Positions 54,996-64,000 of a stretch of DNA of 64,000 bases are shown here, in pieces. Below the pieces are notes generated by a model. That model had not been told where the DNA came from and did not search any database. It was given only the letters and a program-made list of their open reading frames with translations. The position numbers and the translations under genes are program-made. Origin of the DNA: Neobacillus sp. CF12 (GTDB taxonomy: Bacteria; Bacillota; Bacilli; Bacillales; Cytobacillaceae); assembly GCF_030348765.1 (NCBI RefSeq), contig NZ_JAUCEU010000007.1:1916501-1980500 (forward strand), in the 5' to 3' direction. Numbering within the stretch: position 1 is the stretch's first letter; every line of letters begins with the position of its first letter.

Positions 54996-57281
54996 TTAAT
55001 AGGCTTTTGCCACTTCGACACGGAATGTTTTTCCATTTTCCGTTAAATAGAGATGTACTCCATGGTCCTGATCATCCATAAAATATGAAACGTATTTCTT
55101 TTCCCCTTTACGGTTCGGAGTTAACAGGGTAACAATTCGGTGCCCTTTTGCTTTTTTGGTTGTGGCCTGCAAATGCCATTCTCTTGATAAGCCTTCCACT
55201 TCAGTTGGGTCGACATCCTTGTAGTCATTATTCTGCTCTAATGACAGTTCTCCTGAAGAACTATAGATAAACCGGCCTTCTATATCGGCTTTTTCTCCCT
55301 CAATTTTAAACACCTGATCCTCGATTTTCATTTGGTGCAAGGAATGCAAAAGCCAGTTGACACTGCCTGGCTGTTCCAAATCTACGGAATCAACAATCAC
55401 AAAGTATGATTGATTCACGAAGTATATTTCTCTCTCAAATTTATTTAAATACGGTACATATTCTTTGTAAGCGTTGGTGGCATCTTCTCTTACATAGCTG
55501 TATTCATCCGTTGATACCACTTCCAATACTTCACCACATGCCTGTTTATTAAGAATTTTATTGGATTCAGCATACTGTCCCACACCATCGATTAGCAAAG
55601 TATTATGAGATTGAGTCTGCCTCCTCCATTTTTTATGCATGGTACTGTTAAAGCCTACATAATGTCCAGATCGCACTACAAGTGGTTCGCCAAATGCATG
55701 AAGGACAAAACTATTCTGATCCCCGTGACTATGACTCAGCGACCCATAAGGACTACTCTTTGTTAACAGCATAACATGCTCATCGGGCTGGTCCATTTTA
55801 TCGTGAAAGGCGACCCAGCCAACATCCTTAAACCATTTAACTCGCTCAACATCTGCTGGCGGTACGGCTTTTACCTCAGGGAAATCGTGGAGATAAAGCA
55901 TTTCATCAAACTGAAAATCCCACCAGCCATAGTTAAAGAACTTTTGATCGGCATCCTTGTCCCATGCTTTTACCTGCTCATAGTACCATTGGTACCAGCT
56001 ATTTCCGGTAATTCCGGCAAATTGACGGATATTAAAAGCGGTCTTCAAACCTGGGCGTTCTCCAAGATTGGATTGGTCACCAAAGCTCGCACGGCGGGTA
56101 TCTTGACTATAACAATATAATGGGAAATCTCCTGTTTTCTGAAAAAACGGACGTTTGTAAAAATCCAGACTCATATAATTCTTTAATAGATTTAACGCAT
56201 CAATCAGATAAGCCATCCCAGTGGTCCAATACATCCCGCCTTCTGCCCATCCACCATCTTTACCTCCCCATGGAGTGTAGAGACAGGCGTAATATTCGAT
56301 TGTATAATCCAACCATTCCTGCGCCTCTGAAGCGTCATCCAATAAGGCAATTGAACAAGGAATAAGGACAGAAGACAGGGAACGGACTGCATGACTGTCA
56401 TATGGAACCTGGTGGATCTTGGAACGTTTGATAACATGGTAAGCTACTTGTTCGGTTCTTCTTAGCAGGGAATGTCGAACAAGACCTTTTTCCTCATCAG
56501 ATAGGTGTTGAAAAAGCCAATCATATCCCCAGGCTAACGCTGCCGCGATACGGAAAGCACATTCATCATTGTAATCTCTTGAAGTTGTGCCCTCTGTGTC
56601 CCAATTTGCAACATGAATCAGCCATTCCTTTGCCCGATTCAAAATCGTTACATCTTCAAGGATAACACCTGCTACACTTAAATGACGAATGGCATAGAGT
56701 GTTTCTTGGCAGTCCATGTACATTTGTCTCCACAGCTTGATTACTCGTTTATTTTCCGGATACGGGCTTGGTTCCGGCATTAATTCACGATTTAACCATG
56801 GTTTAACCGATTTTTCGTAAAAAGTATTCCAATTGCAGTGCTGCGGGTTTTCTTTAATGTTCGCTTTAAATGCCTTCAATTGATCAGGGGATAACCATAA
56901 CCTTGGGTGGGCAAGATTCACTTCCTGGTATCGCCCATCTCTGCTTGGAATAGCAGTATCCGGAAGATTATCAGGGATATTGAACTTCCTTACTTCACTC
57001 CAATTTTGCTCCACATTGTCTAATAAAGCATACCGCCAAAAATAGGTACCTGGTTCCATAGCGCGGTTAGGTGTATAAAAATTATAGGGAACAGGTTGGA
57101 TTGTTTCCGTCTGTTCGGGTGAGAAATCTTCATTTTTTGAAAGCTGTAAGCAATATTGGTCATTTTCTAATTGTACTGGCAGCCAGGTAAACCGGGGGGG
57201 ATTCTCGATTAATTCTGTCGTTTCATCAGGTGCATATTTTACATCTAATATACCACTAACTGGTTGATAGATTGATTGCAT
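54996..57281 (-). CDS. heparinase II/III-family polysaccharide lyase with DUF4962-like N-terminus
   Basis: A 761-residue protein without signal peptide, so a cytosolic exo-lyase on imported oligosaccharides. The N-terminal part (ENPPRFTWLPVQLENDQYCL, EPGTYFWRYAL) is DUF4962-like. An alpha-helical toroid follows (ECAFRIAAALAWGYDWLFQH, KDGGWAEGGMYWTTGMAYL), then the heparinase II/III beta-sandwich with SPYGSLSHSHGDQNSFVLHA and RRQTQSHNTLLIDGVGQ. The arrangement is seen in oligoalginate lyases (PL15/PL17/PL39) and related exolyases. ATG 57281 has AGGAGG nine nt upstream. It lies 31 nt after the SDR gene. Confidence 0.82.
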   Translation of the reverse strand: MQSIYQPVSGILDVKYAPDETTELIENPPRFTWLPVQLENDQYCLQLSKNEDFSPEQTETIQPVPYNFYTPNRAMEPGTYFWRYALLDNVEQNWSEVRKFNIPDNLPDTAIPSRDGRYQEVNLAHPRLWLSPDQLKAFKANIKENPQHCNWNTFYEKSVKPWLNRELMPEPSPYPENKRVIKLWRQMYMDCQETLYAIRHLSVAGVILEDVTILNRAKEWLIHVANWDTEGTTSRDYNDECAFRIAAALAWGYDWLFQHLSDEEKGLVRHSLLRRTEQVAYHVIKRSKIHQVPYDSHAVRSLSSVLIPCSIALLDDASEAQEWLDYTIEYYACLYTPWGGKDGGWAEGGMYWTTGMAYLIDALNLLKNYMSLDFYKRPFFQKTGDFPLYCYSQDTRRASFGDQSNLGERPGLKTAFNIRQFAGITGNSWYQWYYEQVKAWDKDADQKFFNYGWWDFQFDEMLYLHDFPEVKAVPPADVERVKWFKDVGWVAFHDKMDQPDEHVMLLTKSSPYGSLSHSHGDQNSFVLHAFGEPLVVRSGHYVGFNSTMHKKWRRQTQSHNTLLIDGVGQYAESNKILNKQACGEVLEVVSTDEYSYVREDATNAYKEYVPYLNKFEREIYFVNQSYFVIVDSVDLEQPGSVNWLLHSLHQMKIEDQVFKIEGEKADIEGRFIYSSSGELSLEQNNDYKDVDPTEVEGLSREWHLQATTKKAKGHRIVTLLTPNRKGEKKYVSYFMDDQDHGVHLYLTENGKTFRVEVAKAY

Positions 57282-57312
57282 TTGTCATTCCTCCTAATCT
57301 TATTTTTAAAAT

Positions 57313-58077
57313 TTATTTCATGAACATTCCGCCATTTATTTCAATGGTTTCTCCCGTAATAAAGGAAGAATATGGAGAGGTTAGAAAGAGTACGGCACCG
57401 CTGATATCTTGAGGAACACCGCCACGACCCAATGGAATTCTTGCAACTGTTGCCTTTCTTCCTTCTTCCGTATTGAACGTAGCATGGAATTTTGTTTGAT
57501 CAATAAAACCTGGTGAGAGTGCATTCACTCGAATCCCAAATGGTGCCAGTTCTTTTGCCAATCCCTTTGTAAAAGTAATGATTGCACCTTTTGTGGTCGC
57601 ATATGGAACTGCACCTGGTCCGCCTCCATCATGAGCAGCAACGGAGCTCAAGTTAATTATGATACCGCTTCCTTTTTCTTTCATGCCTGGGATAACCGCT
57701 TTGCTCATAAAAGCTGCGGATGTAACATTGACATCGATTATTTTCCGCCATAAATCCATGGTCATATCTTCAATCTTTCTTCTCTCTACCAAATGACCTG
57801 CATTATTTACGAGAATACCTACCGTTCCTAACTTTTCTTTTACTTCTGCCGCAAGGGCTTCTATTTGAGCTAAGTCGGTTACATCGGCTTGAACCATGAT
57901 TGCTTCTCCGCCCTGATTTTTGATGATGGTGACAGTTTCTTCGGCACCGTCTTGGTTACTTAAATAATTCACTGCCACCTTTGCCCCATTTGCGGCTAAA
58001 TCAATAGCAATAGCTTGCCCAATTCCTCCGCTTGCTCCCGTTACTAAGGCTGTTTTTCCATTTAAATTGAATTGCAT
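57313..58077 (-). CDS. SDR-family oxidoreductase, probable keto-uronate reductase
   Basis: A 254-residue short-chain dehydrogenase with the cofactor motif TGASGGIGQAIA near residue 14, NNAG at about 91, the catalytic Ser in INLSSVAAHDGG and the YATTK motif. The end (GETIEINGGMFMK) is typical of classical SDRs. ATG 58077 has AAGGAGGT upstream. In front of a lyase and a KdgF-like cupin it is likely to reduce 4-deoxy-L-erythro-5-hexoseulose uronate to 2-keto-3-deoxygluconate; a fatty-acid reductase role is less likely here. Confidence 0.82.
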   Translation of the reverse strand: MQFNLNGKTALVTGASGGIGQAIAIDLAANGAKVAVNYLSNQDGAEETVTIIKNQGGEAIMVQADVTDLAQIEALAAEVKEKLGTVGILVNNAGHLVERRKIEDMTMDLWRKIIDVNVTSAAFMSKAVIPGMKEKGSGIIINLSSVAAHDGGGPGAVPYATTKGAIITFTKGLAKELAPFGIRVNALSPGFIDQTKFHATFNTEEGRKATVARIPLGRGGVPQDISGAVLFLTSPYSSFITGETIEINGGMFMK

Positions 58078-58255
58078 ATCCTTACCTCCTTATCATGATA
58101 AAAAGAAATAATCATTAAGATATATTTGGAATACCACCATTTTAACAATTGGGTTTCAAACGTACTTCGGGTAAATTTTAGACTCTATTGGTTTTTTTTT
58201 AGACTAACGGCAAATTTAATAAAATTCTTATCAAAACATTAAATCAAATTGAAAA

Positions 58256-58298
58256 GGCTGACTCAAAAGGTTACGAATGATTTCCTTTTGCGTCAGCC
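58256..58298 (-). terminator. terminator after the beta-helix gene
   Basis: GGCTGACTCAAAAGG pairs with CCTTTTGCGTCAGCC (one mismatch). On the minus strand it is followed by TTTTCAATTT. It separates the beta-helix gene from the SDR-lyase-cupin unit. Confidence 0.8.
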
Positions 58299-58324
58299 TC
58301 TATAAAAATATTATTCTCCCGTTT

Positions 58325-60844
58325 CTATTTTTCAATAAGGAGTGATGGCCAGTTTGCCTGATTGCTATCTTCTTTAGAATACATATTGATATTACCGTTC
58401 TGCCCTTTTGTATCCATAATCATCAAGGTTACTTTTCCATCCGATTGAGATTTAACAAAGTGTGTCACATCTAGATTTATTTTTTCGGCTCCTACTGAGT
58501 CAACCGTAATGGAACCTAGATAAGCTGCAGATTCCCCAATCCCGGTCACAGTGACGGAATCTTGTGCGTGATTTGGAGAGTTCTGCCAGGTAATCGTATC
58601 TTCAGCCCAGTTATCATTGGTTAATCCGAAAACATCGAGCTCCACAGTCGTTGTGTTACTTCCTATTTTCCCTGTCAACTCCAATATGGCTTCCTTGACA
58701 TCGTTCAAGTCAGCTATATCAAACCTAAAATAGGCGATCCGCCCTTTTGTATGATCTATATTATTTTTTATATTAAAGTATTTGTAATAGTTTTTGTCAG
58801 CACTTCCTGCTGTTGTTAATTCTGGATTTTCCAGACCGTAATTGGATGTTGGTCTTTCAATATCGACCAGTGCATCCCCTGTAGGAGTCAATTTCTCCTG
58901 CACCCCCGAATTTTCTTCCTGGCCACCCGATTCTAAGTTAATGAAAAAATCATTCTCTCTGTTCTTTTCAACTTTATTGTCATTCATAACGATCTCACTG
59001 CCGGCTTCAATTCTGATGCCATTCGTATTACCCATAATATGATTGCCTGTAATGGTGATATTTTTCGGATCACCAGCTCCGATATTATCTGCCTTGGTAT
59101 CCCCGTTATCATGTGCTAATAGTATTCCTATAAATCCGTGAGCCGTATTGTTCGAAATCATATTGTCCCGAATAATTGTCCCGGGAGCATTTTGAATGTA
59201 GATTCCTTTTGCATCGGCAGGCTCCGTAGTATGTGTGATCATATTTTTCTCAATGATTGTATTCGGTGATCCCATATGCACTTTGATCCCTTCTCGCGAG
59301 TTGCTGATCTTATTATCATGAATATAGTTGTAAGCGCCTGAGGCATCGTGATTCGTAGGAGCCGTACCGCCAGTGTTACCCACACCAATACCTGCTCCCG
59401 TCAGTACACCAGTTATCGTATTTTTATAGATTTCATTCAAAAACTCATCTTCACCATGTAAATCAATCGAATCTAATACTGTGTTTTCAAAGGTATTATT
59501 ATAAATAACATTATTATGTGCATAATACTGGATTAATGCACCATGGCGGATGTATGGGCCTTGGAAGACACTGTTTCTAACGACATTATATCGCGTATCA
59601 TTTCTATACCCCGTACGATCCGTTTTTGGTACACCCTGTATACTCACGCCATAACCTGCACCACCACCACCAACATCCGTAGCATTTTGGAACAGGGCAT
59701 GCTGGACCACGACATCATGGCTGTTTTCAATCCGGACACCCATTCTTTGGTATTTCTCGATGGTTACATGCTCTACCAGAATGTTATAAGACGGTGTATC
59801 ACCCACTCCATCTGTAATATATATCCCGTAAGTCGGCCCTCCAATGTCAGGGTTGGTCTTGCTGGAGTCTGTGGAATACTTGCCATCAAAAGTAGAAGTA
59901 ATCGTCAGATTGGAGACGATGATATTATTCATGCCGTAGGAGCGCAGCACTTTCCCGCTCGGCACGTCTGCATCAAAATCAGAAACCAGGAAAACTTTGT
60001 TTTGACTTTCCCCTCGCAGGTTTACTCCTGACTTCAAAGCTATATGGGAAGACCCATCGCTTGGTAATGTACCCATTAAATTATAAGTACCATTTGGAAG
60101 ATAGACTTCATCACCTGGGCTAGCTGCTTCGATTGCAGCTAAAATGGCTGGAAGATCATCCAATTCATTATCAAGCGGGTTAGCTCCATAATCTAAGACA
60201 TTATGTTTTTTTCCAGTTACTTTATTCGGCATATGGATTACATGTTCTGAACCATCAGGATTGATTAATCCTGGCTTTGTGTAAGTTAAATCAACCCGTT
60301 CTTCCTGTTTAGGAGGAACTAGTTCTGCAAGAATTAGTTGCCCATCTTCTGTTGGACCATAGATATGTGTAACCGTAATACTATTCCACAGATTGACAGA
60401 GTTACCTTTACAAAGAATTTTGACGTATCGGGCAGAAGAGTCTTCAACGTCATAGGCTGCAAGTCCAAGTTCACCTTCTTTACTAACGCCATTCTGCAGG
60501 ACGGTTTCCCAGGCAGTACCATCTTTAGAAACCTGAACATCAAAATAGGAGTGTCTTTGATTTCCATTATGAAAAGCAAGACCTAAATACCCTACCTCCT
60601 GAGTGCTCCCAAGATCATATAAAATCCATTCTTCTAACCCTTGCGAGGACCAACGCGTACCTAAGTCATCATCCAATGTATTTTCAGGAATGTTCCCATC
60701 ATTCCCACTTGCCGTTACTTCCACGATTTGTAGTTTAATAGGTTGCACTTCGGCAGAATAAGCGTGAATACCTGGAATGACTAAAATAAGCACAAACATT
60801 AAATACAGAAGTACAGAACCCTTTTTGTTTCGTTTTGAAAACAT
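58325..60844 (-). CDS. secreted right-handed beta-helix protein with discoidin and DNRLRE/CBM96-like domains
   Basis: An 839-residue secreted protein, probably a polysaccharide lyase. The signal peptide (VLLYLMFVLILVIPGIHAYSA) is followed by an F5/8C discoidin domain (NIPENTLDDDLGTRWSSQGL), a pectate-lyase-superfamily opening (DYGANPLDNELDDLPAIL) and about ten beta-helix coils with Asn ladders (NNVIYNNTFENT, YNYIHDNKISNS). The C-terminal DNRLRE/CBM96-like domain (TPTGDALVDIERPTSNYG, AYFRFDI) is of a type known to bind alginate. ATG 60844 has AAGGAGGGG upstream. A perfect cre site is 88 nt upstream. Confidence 0.82.
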   Translation of the reverse strand: MFSKRNKKGSVLLYLMFVLILVIPGIHAYSAEVQPIKLQIVEVTASGNDGNIPENTLDDDLGTRWSSQGLEEWILYDLGSTQEVGYLGLAFHNGNQRHSYFDVQVSKDGTAWETVLQNGVSKEGELGLAAYDVEDSSARYVKILCKGNSVNLWNSITVTHIYGPTEDGQLILAELVPPKQEERVDLTYTKPGLINPDGSEHVIHMPNKVTGKKHNVLDYGANPLDNELDDLPAILAAIEAASPGDEVYLPNGTYNLMGTLPSDGSSHIALKSGVNLRGESQNKVFLVSDFDADVPSGKVLRSYGMNNIIVSNLTITSTFDGKYSTDSSKTNPDIGGPTYGIYITDGVGDTPSYNILVEHVTIEKYQRMGVRIENSHDVVVQHALFQNATDVGGGGAGYGVSIQGVPKTDRTGYRNDTRYNVVRNSVFQGPYIRHGALIQYYAHNNVIYNNTFENTVLDSIDLHGEDEFLNEIYKNTITGVLTGAGIGVGNTGGTAPTNHDASGAYNYIHDNKISNSREGIKVHMGSPNTIIEKNMITHTTEPADAKGIYIQNAPGTIIRDNMISNNTAHGFIGILLAHDNGDTKADNIGAGDPKNITITGNHIMGNTNGIRIEAGSEIVMNDNKVEKNRENDFFINLESGGQEENSGVQEKLTPTGDALVDIERPTSNYGLENPELTTAGSADKNYYKYFNIKNNIDHTKGRIAYFRFDIADLNDVKEAILELTGKIGSNTTTVELDVFGLTNDNWAEDTITWQNSPNHAQDSVTVTGIGESAAYLGSITVDSVGAEKINLDVTHFVKSQSDGKVTLMIMDTKGQNGNINMYSKEDSNQANWPSLLIEK

Positions 60845-60931
60845 TTTTACCCCTCCTTCATTTACTTTAAAATCTGACAATCTTTCAAAAGCACTGACTC
60901 ACACCTACGCTCCTTTCCATTAACAGCACCA

Positions 60932-60945
60932 TGTAAACGCTATCA
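60932..60945 (+). promoter_or_regulatory. CcpA cre site upstream of the beta-helix gene
   Basis: TGTAAACGCTATCA fits the cre consensus TGWAANCGNTNWCA at every position. It predicts glucose repression of the secreted lyase gene. Confidence 0.75.
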
Positions 60946-61073
60946 TAATTAAGGTTTGCAAAAGGTTTACTTTTTCATTTTACCCAGTAGCATAGGAGCA
61001 AATCTGTGGTTTTCTTTATATCGATTTATCAAATTTTTAGAAATATAGAAGGTTTTGATAAAGATGTTCATTT

Positions 61074-62906
61074 TTATGCAGGCTGGTCCGTTCCCCTTTT
61101 TTCCTTTTGGTAAGGTAAAACGATAGAAACAGTTGTCCCATCATTTACTCTACTAGTCAGTTTTAACCCATATTGATCTCCAAAAATGAGTTGGATTCGT
61201 CTGTTTACATTTGTGACCCCAATACCTAAATCACTTCTAAGTTCCGGTTTGTTTTTTCTATCTGGCTTAATAAACTCTCGTATTTCTTTTAATCTATCAT
61301 TTGGTATTCCCCGGCCGTTGTCGATTACACAGACATGAAGACACGATCCAATAATCTTTGTCCGAATGGTAATATTGATTTCATCCACTGATTTCTTAAA
61401 ACCATGTTGGATCGCATTCTCAACAAGAGGCTGAAGACTAAGCTTAACCATTGGGGCATCGTATAACGATGGATCAATATCTAAAATCAGATTAATCGGC
61501 TTTCTTATTCTGAGTTCATGAATGATGAGATAGCCTTTGACATGTTCAATTTCATCTGCTAATGTGACCATTTCTAAATTTCGAACAGAATAACGGAACA
61601 TACCGGCCAAAGCATCCGCCATTTTTGAAATTTCCTCAATTCCATTGATGATTCCATATGCGTTCATTGTTTCTAGCGTATTGTACAAGAAGTGTGGATT
61701 AATCTGTGATTGAAGTGCCTGTATCTCTACCTTTTGTTTTTCAAGTTCTCTTTCCTGCAATTCAATTTTTACCTGTTGATTATTTAACTCCGCTTTATAG
61801 ACCTGGTCGACCAACGTTGACAGCCTTTCCACCATCCTGTTATAGCTCCTTAAAAGACTGCTGATTTCATCATTTCTCGGAAGAATTGGAACCTTTTCCC
61901 ACTCCCCTTGTTCAACGGTTTTCATTGTTCGTTCTAATAATTGGATTGGCTTGACAATTTGCCTGATAGAGTTAACCGATAGGACAAAGGCAATAATAAT
62001 CACAAACACAGCTGAAATAACAGCGGTTAAGCGGACCCCAGAAATGGGGGCAAAAAGCTGAGATTTAGGTACTGCTGCAATCAGTTTCCATCCCGTATAT
62101 TCTGAAGTAAAAAAATGAAAGAAGGTAGACTCATTGTTCCATTGGTCGAAAAAGGTACCCTGTTTATTTTTGCTAATTTGTTTTCTTCCCACTTCATTTA
62201 ATGATTTACCTATAAATTTGGAATCAGGATGATAGATTACACTTCCATTCGGATCCGCAATCATAAAAAATCCTTCATTCCCAAGGTTAGCCTCTTTCCA
62301 CAATTCTCCTAATTCAGAAGCATTAATTTCAATTCCGAGGATTCCATTAGGGAAAAACGACTCCATACCTCTGATTTTTCTTGCGATAGTAAGTGTTATA
62401 TTACCATTTTGATTGGACGGATGAATAATTATTTTGCCGCTTTCTGGAGTAATCTTTTTTAAATTATTATAATGATTTTCCGAAAAAGAACCTCCCTTAT
62501 CATGCAACCAAATTTGTCTCTTGTTATCTCCTAGTATGTACATTCGATTAATTTCAGGCTTCTGAATGACGATATTATCCATCATCGTCCAAATATCTTC
62601 GTAATATTGATAACGGATGTGTTCCTTTACTTTTACATTATTTTCTTCCAGATCAAGGAAATGCTTTACATTGGGGTTTGAAACGATTGGCAGGGTTACC
62701 AGCTCATAATTCTTTACAAAACGGTCAGTCTGAAAATACACATTGGTGACTACCTGTCCGAGATAATCCTCCGTTTGTTTTTCAAGAAGATTGGAAGACT
62801 GCATATATATGATGCTTGCTACAATGATTAAAGGTAATATCATAACAAGTGCAAAATACAACAGCAATCTTTGAAAAAGGTTCATACTTTGCAGCCATTT
62901 TTTCAT
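61074..62906 (-). CDS. YesM-type membrane sensor histidine kinase
   Basis: A 610-residue sensor. The first membrane helix (LLLYFALVMILPLIIVASII) is followed by a dCache-like extracellular domain (FFMIADPNGSVIYHPDSKFI), a second helix (AVISAVFVIIIAFVLSV), HAMP, a coiled coil, the phospho-His motif QINPHFLYNTLETM and the ATP-binding motifs VENAIQHGF and DNGRGIPNDRL. Its start overlaps the regulator's stop by 4 nt. It lies upstream of the beta-helix and uronide genes in the same direction and probably senses their substrate. Confidence 0.9.
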   Translation of the reverse strand: MKKWLQSMNLFQRLLLYFALVMILPLIIVASIIYMQSSNLLEKQTEDYLGQVVTNVYFQTDRFVKNYELVTLPIVSNPNVKHFLDLEENNVKVKEHIRYQYYEDIWTMMDNIVIQKPEINRMYILGDNKRQIWLHDKGGSFSENHYNNLKKITPESGKIIIHPSNQNGNITLTIARKIRGMESFFPNGILGIEINASELGELWKEANLGNEGFFMIADPNGSVIYHPDSKFIGKSLNEVGRKQISKNKQGTFFDQWNNESTFFHFFTSEYTGWKLIAAVPKSQLFAPISGVRLTAVISAVFVIIIAFVLSVNSIRQIVKPIQLLERTMKTVEQGEWEKVPILPRNDEISSLLRSYNRMVERLSTLVDQVYKAELNNQQVKIELQERELEKQKVEIQALQSQINPHFLYNTLETMNAYGIINGIEEISKMADALAGMFRYSVRNLEMVTLADEIEHVKGYLIIHELRIRKPINLILDIDPSLYDAPMVKLSLQPLVENAIQHGFKKSVDEINITIRTKIIGSCLHVCVIDNGRGIPNDRLKEIREFIKPDRKNKPELRSDLGIGVTNVNRRIQLIFGDQYGLKLTSRVNDGTTVSIVLPYQKEKRGTDQPA

Positions 62907-63943
62907 GCTTTGATCCCTAATGACTGACGGTACTCTTTTGGCGAGATGCCCGTATATTTTTTAAATGTCTTTGCAAAATGTGGTGCGTCATCATAGCCAA
63001 TTTCGCTAGAAATATCAATAATCCTCAAATCGCTTTTTTCGAGAAGCTGTTTTGCTGTTTCCATTCTTAAATGAATGCGGTATTCGACAAATGTCTGTCC
63101 GGTTTCTCTTTTAAATAACTGACTAAAATAAGAACTGTTGAGACCTAGTTTTTGTGCGACATCATCTAAGTTGATTTTGGCACAGACATTCTTGAGCATA
63201 TATTCCTTTGCTGCTTCAATCGGATCAATGATCTTACCCTTTCTTTGGAATCTTGTCTTATTAATCATTTCTATACAAATATCCTGAAATTTGCAGGTTA
63301 TTTGAGGGATATTTTCTTCACTTAAGCTAAGAGCAGAGTCAAGACTGATACTGCCTTTTTGGTTAATCCGGTCCACTAACGTTTTTAATAAATGGTTCAT
63401 GACATTTTGATAGTATGATAGTTTTAATTGTTTTTTGTCCATTATATTTGCCCATTTCGCAATGGTATCTATCACAAGATTCTCATCTAAAACCCAAATG
63501 GACGATTCAAGGTCTAATAACATTCCTTCTATTTCTTTAATATCAATAAAATCATTCTGCTCTTTTTTGATGTTATCTACTAAGCGGAGCATCGTTTCGT
63601 TCAACTTCTCCTTTGTAATCGGTTTCAAAAGATAGTCTTTTGCACCATGTAAGATGGCACGCTGTGCATATTTAAAAGAATCATATCCTGATATAATGAC
63701 CCATTGTGAATCAGGGTTGTAATCGGCCGATTTTGCAAGTAAAGACAGCCCATCCATTTCCGGCATATTGATATCCGTAAAGACTATGTCAAAAGATTCC
63801 TGCTGTAATAGTATTTCCGCATCGATACCGTCTTCTGCTTCCATTATTTCTTCCATACAGACTCCTTCCAACCCCATATGCTCTAAGAGATGACGTAATC
63901 CTTTCCGTATTATGAATTCATCTTCAATAATTAATATTTTCAT
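62903..63943 (-). CDS. YesN-type response regulator with AraC DNA-binding domain
   Basis: A 346-residue regulator: receiver domain from MKILIIEDEFIIRKG with phospho-Asp in FTDINMPEMDG and the Lys in YLLKPITKEKL, a short linker, then the AraC-type double HTH (KINLDDVAQKLGLNSSYFSQ and ISSEIGYDDAPHFAKTFKKY). ATG 63943 is used; the GTG four codons upstream lies within the AGAGGTG ribosome site. Its linker is much shorter than in the 518-residue regulator at 19 kb. It probably activates the uronide genes. Confidence 0.9.
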   Translation of the reverse strand: MKILIIEDEFIIRKGLRHLLEHMGLEGVCMEEIMEAEDGIDAEILLQQESFDIVFTDINMPEMDGLSLLAKSADYNPDSQWVIISGYDSFKYAQRAILHGAKDYLLKPITKEKLNETMLRLVDNIKKEQNDFIDIKEIEGMLLDLESSIWVLDENLVIDTIAKWANIMDKKQLKLSYYQNVMNHLLKTLVDRINQKGSISLDSALSLSEENIPQITCKFQDICIEMINKTRFQRKGKIIDPIEAAKEYMLKNVCAKINLDDVAQKLGLNSSYFSQLFKRETGQTFVEYRIHLRMETAKQLLEKSDLRIIDISSEIGYDDAPHFAKTFKKYTGISPKEYRQSLGIKA

Positions 63944-64000
63944 TGATTGCTGCACCTCTTTTTCGAATATTAAAACTATTATACAATGAAATCTTTTTGC

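Noticed and set aside
57313..58077. FabG-type 3-oxoacyl-ACP reductase
   Set aside because: The fold is shared, but the gene sits directly before a lyase and a KdgF-like cupin with no fatty-acid gene nearby, so a keto-uronate reductase is more likely.

Overview
The window looks like a low-GC Firmicutes chromosome, most likely a Bacillaceae genus such as Bacillus or Neobacillus. The reasons are a mutS-mutL pair with Bacillus-type sequence, strong AGGAGG ribosome sites, frequent TTG/GTG starts, an immune-inhibitor-A-type M6 protease, a YwaF-like membrane protein, YesM/YesN-type two-component systems and CcpA-type cre sites. No species is claimed.

Layout. 1-5930 is ordinary chromosome: start of mutL, mutS, a secreted M6 metalloprotease and a TIGR02206 membrane protein. 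A complete tRNA-Arg(CCU) follows at 5991-6064. From there to 52768 lies a long carbohydrate-utilisation region, punctuated by partial copies of the 3' end of that tRNA (6769-6780, 26555-26580, 52720-52768). This is the pattern left by successive integration of mobile islands at a tRNA gene. No integrase survives in it; only a broken Xre repressor-like gene sits beside the tRNA.

Segment A (about 6781-26580): a sugar oxidoreductase; araD-araA-araB for L-arabinose catabolism, with AraR-like operators but no araR; a YesN/YesM pair feeding an AraNPQ-like arabino-oligosaccharide importer; a GH51 arabinofuranosidase pseudogene; a GH127/GH146 beta-L-arabinofuranosidase; and a divergent AraC regulator. 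Segment B (about 26581-52768): a GH43 enzyme resembling exo-beta-1,3-galactanases; an AraC regulator with a crippled GH2 gene in a patch that looks richer in GC; a DUF5107/TPR-GH35-GH2 operon with its AraC regulator; a GH127 beta-L-arabinofuranosidase; and a LacI-permease-permease-large secreted glycosidase-binding protein operon. Together the two segments read as a system for taking arabinose and galactose off plant cell-wall glycoproteins (extensin and arabinogalactan proteins) and arabinan, importing the oligosaccharides and funnelling L-arabinose into the pentose phosphate pathway. Both importers lack an ATPase gene and would need a shared MsmX-type ATPase encoded elsewhere.

Segment C (52848-63943): a rhamnogalacturonan-acetylesterase-like SGNH hydrolase, a small 44-residue gene, a KdgF-like cupin, a heparinase II/III-type lyase with DUF4962-like N-terminus, an SDR reductase, a secreted beta-helix protein with discoidin and DNRLRE/CBM96-like domains, and a second YesM/YesN pair. 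This looks like degradation of an acidic, uronate-containing polysaccharide (alginate or pectin-like).

Highlights: the nested tRNA-Arg repeats, a LacI operator shared by the lacI promoter region and the GH127 promoter about 11 kb away, a 1549-residue secreted glycosidase that is a candidate GH121-type beta-L-arabinobiosidase, and two pseudogenes whose lesions can be read exactly.
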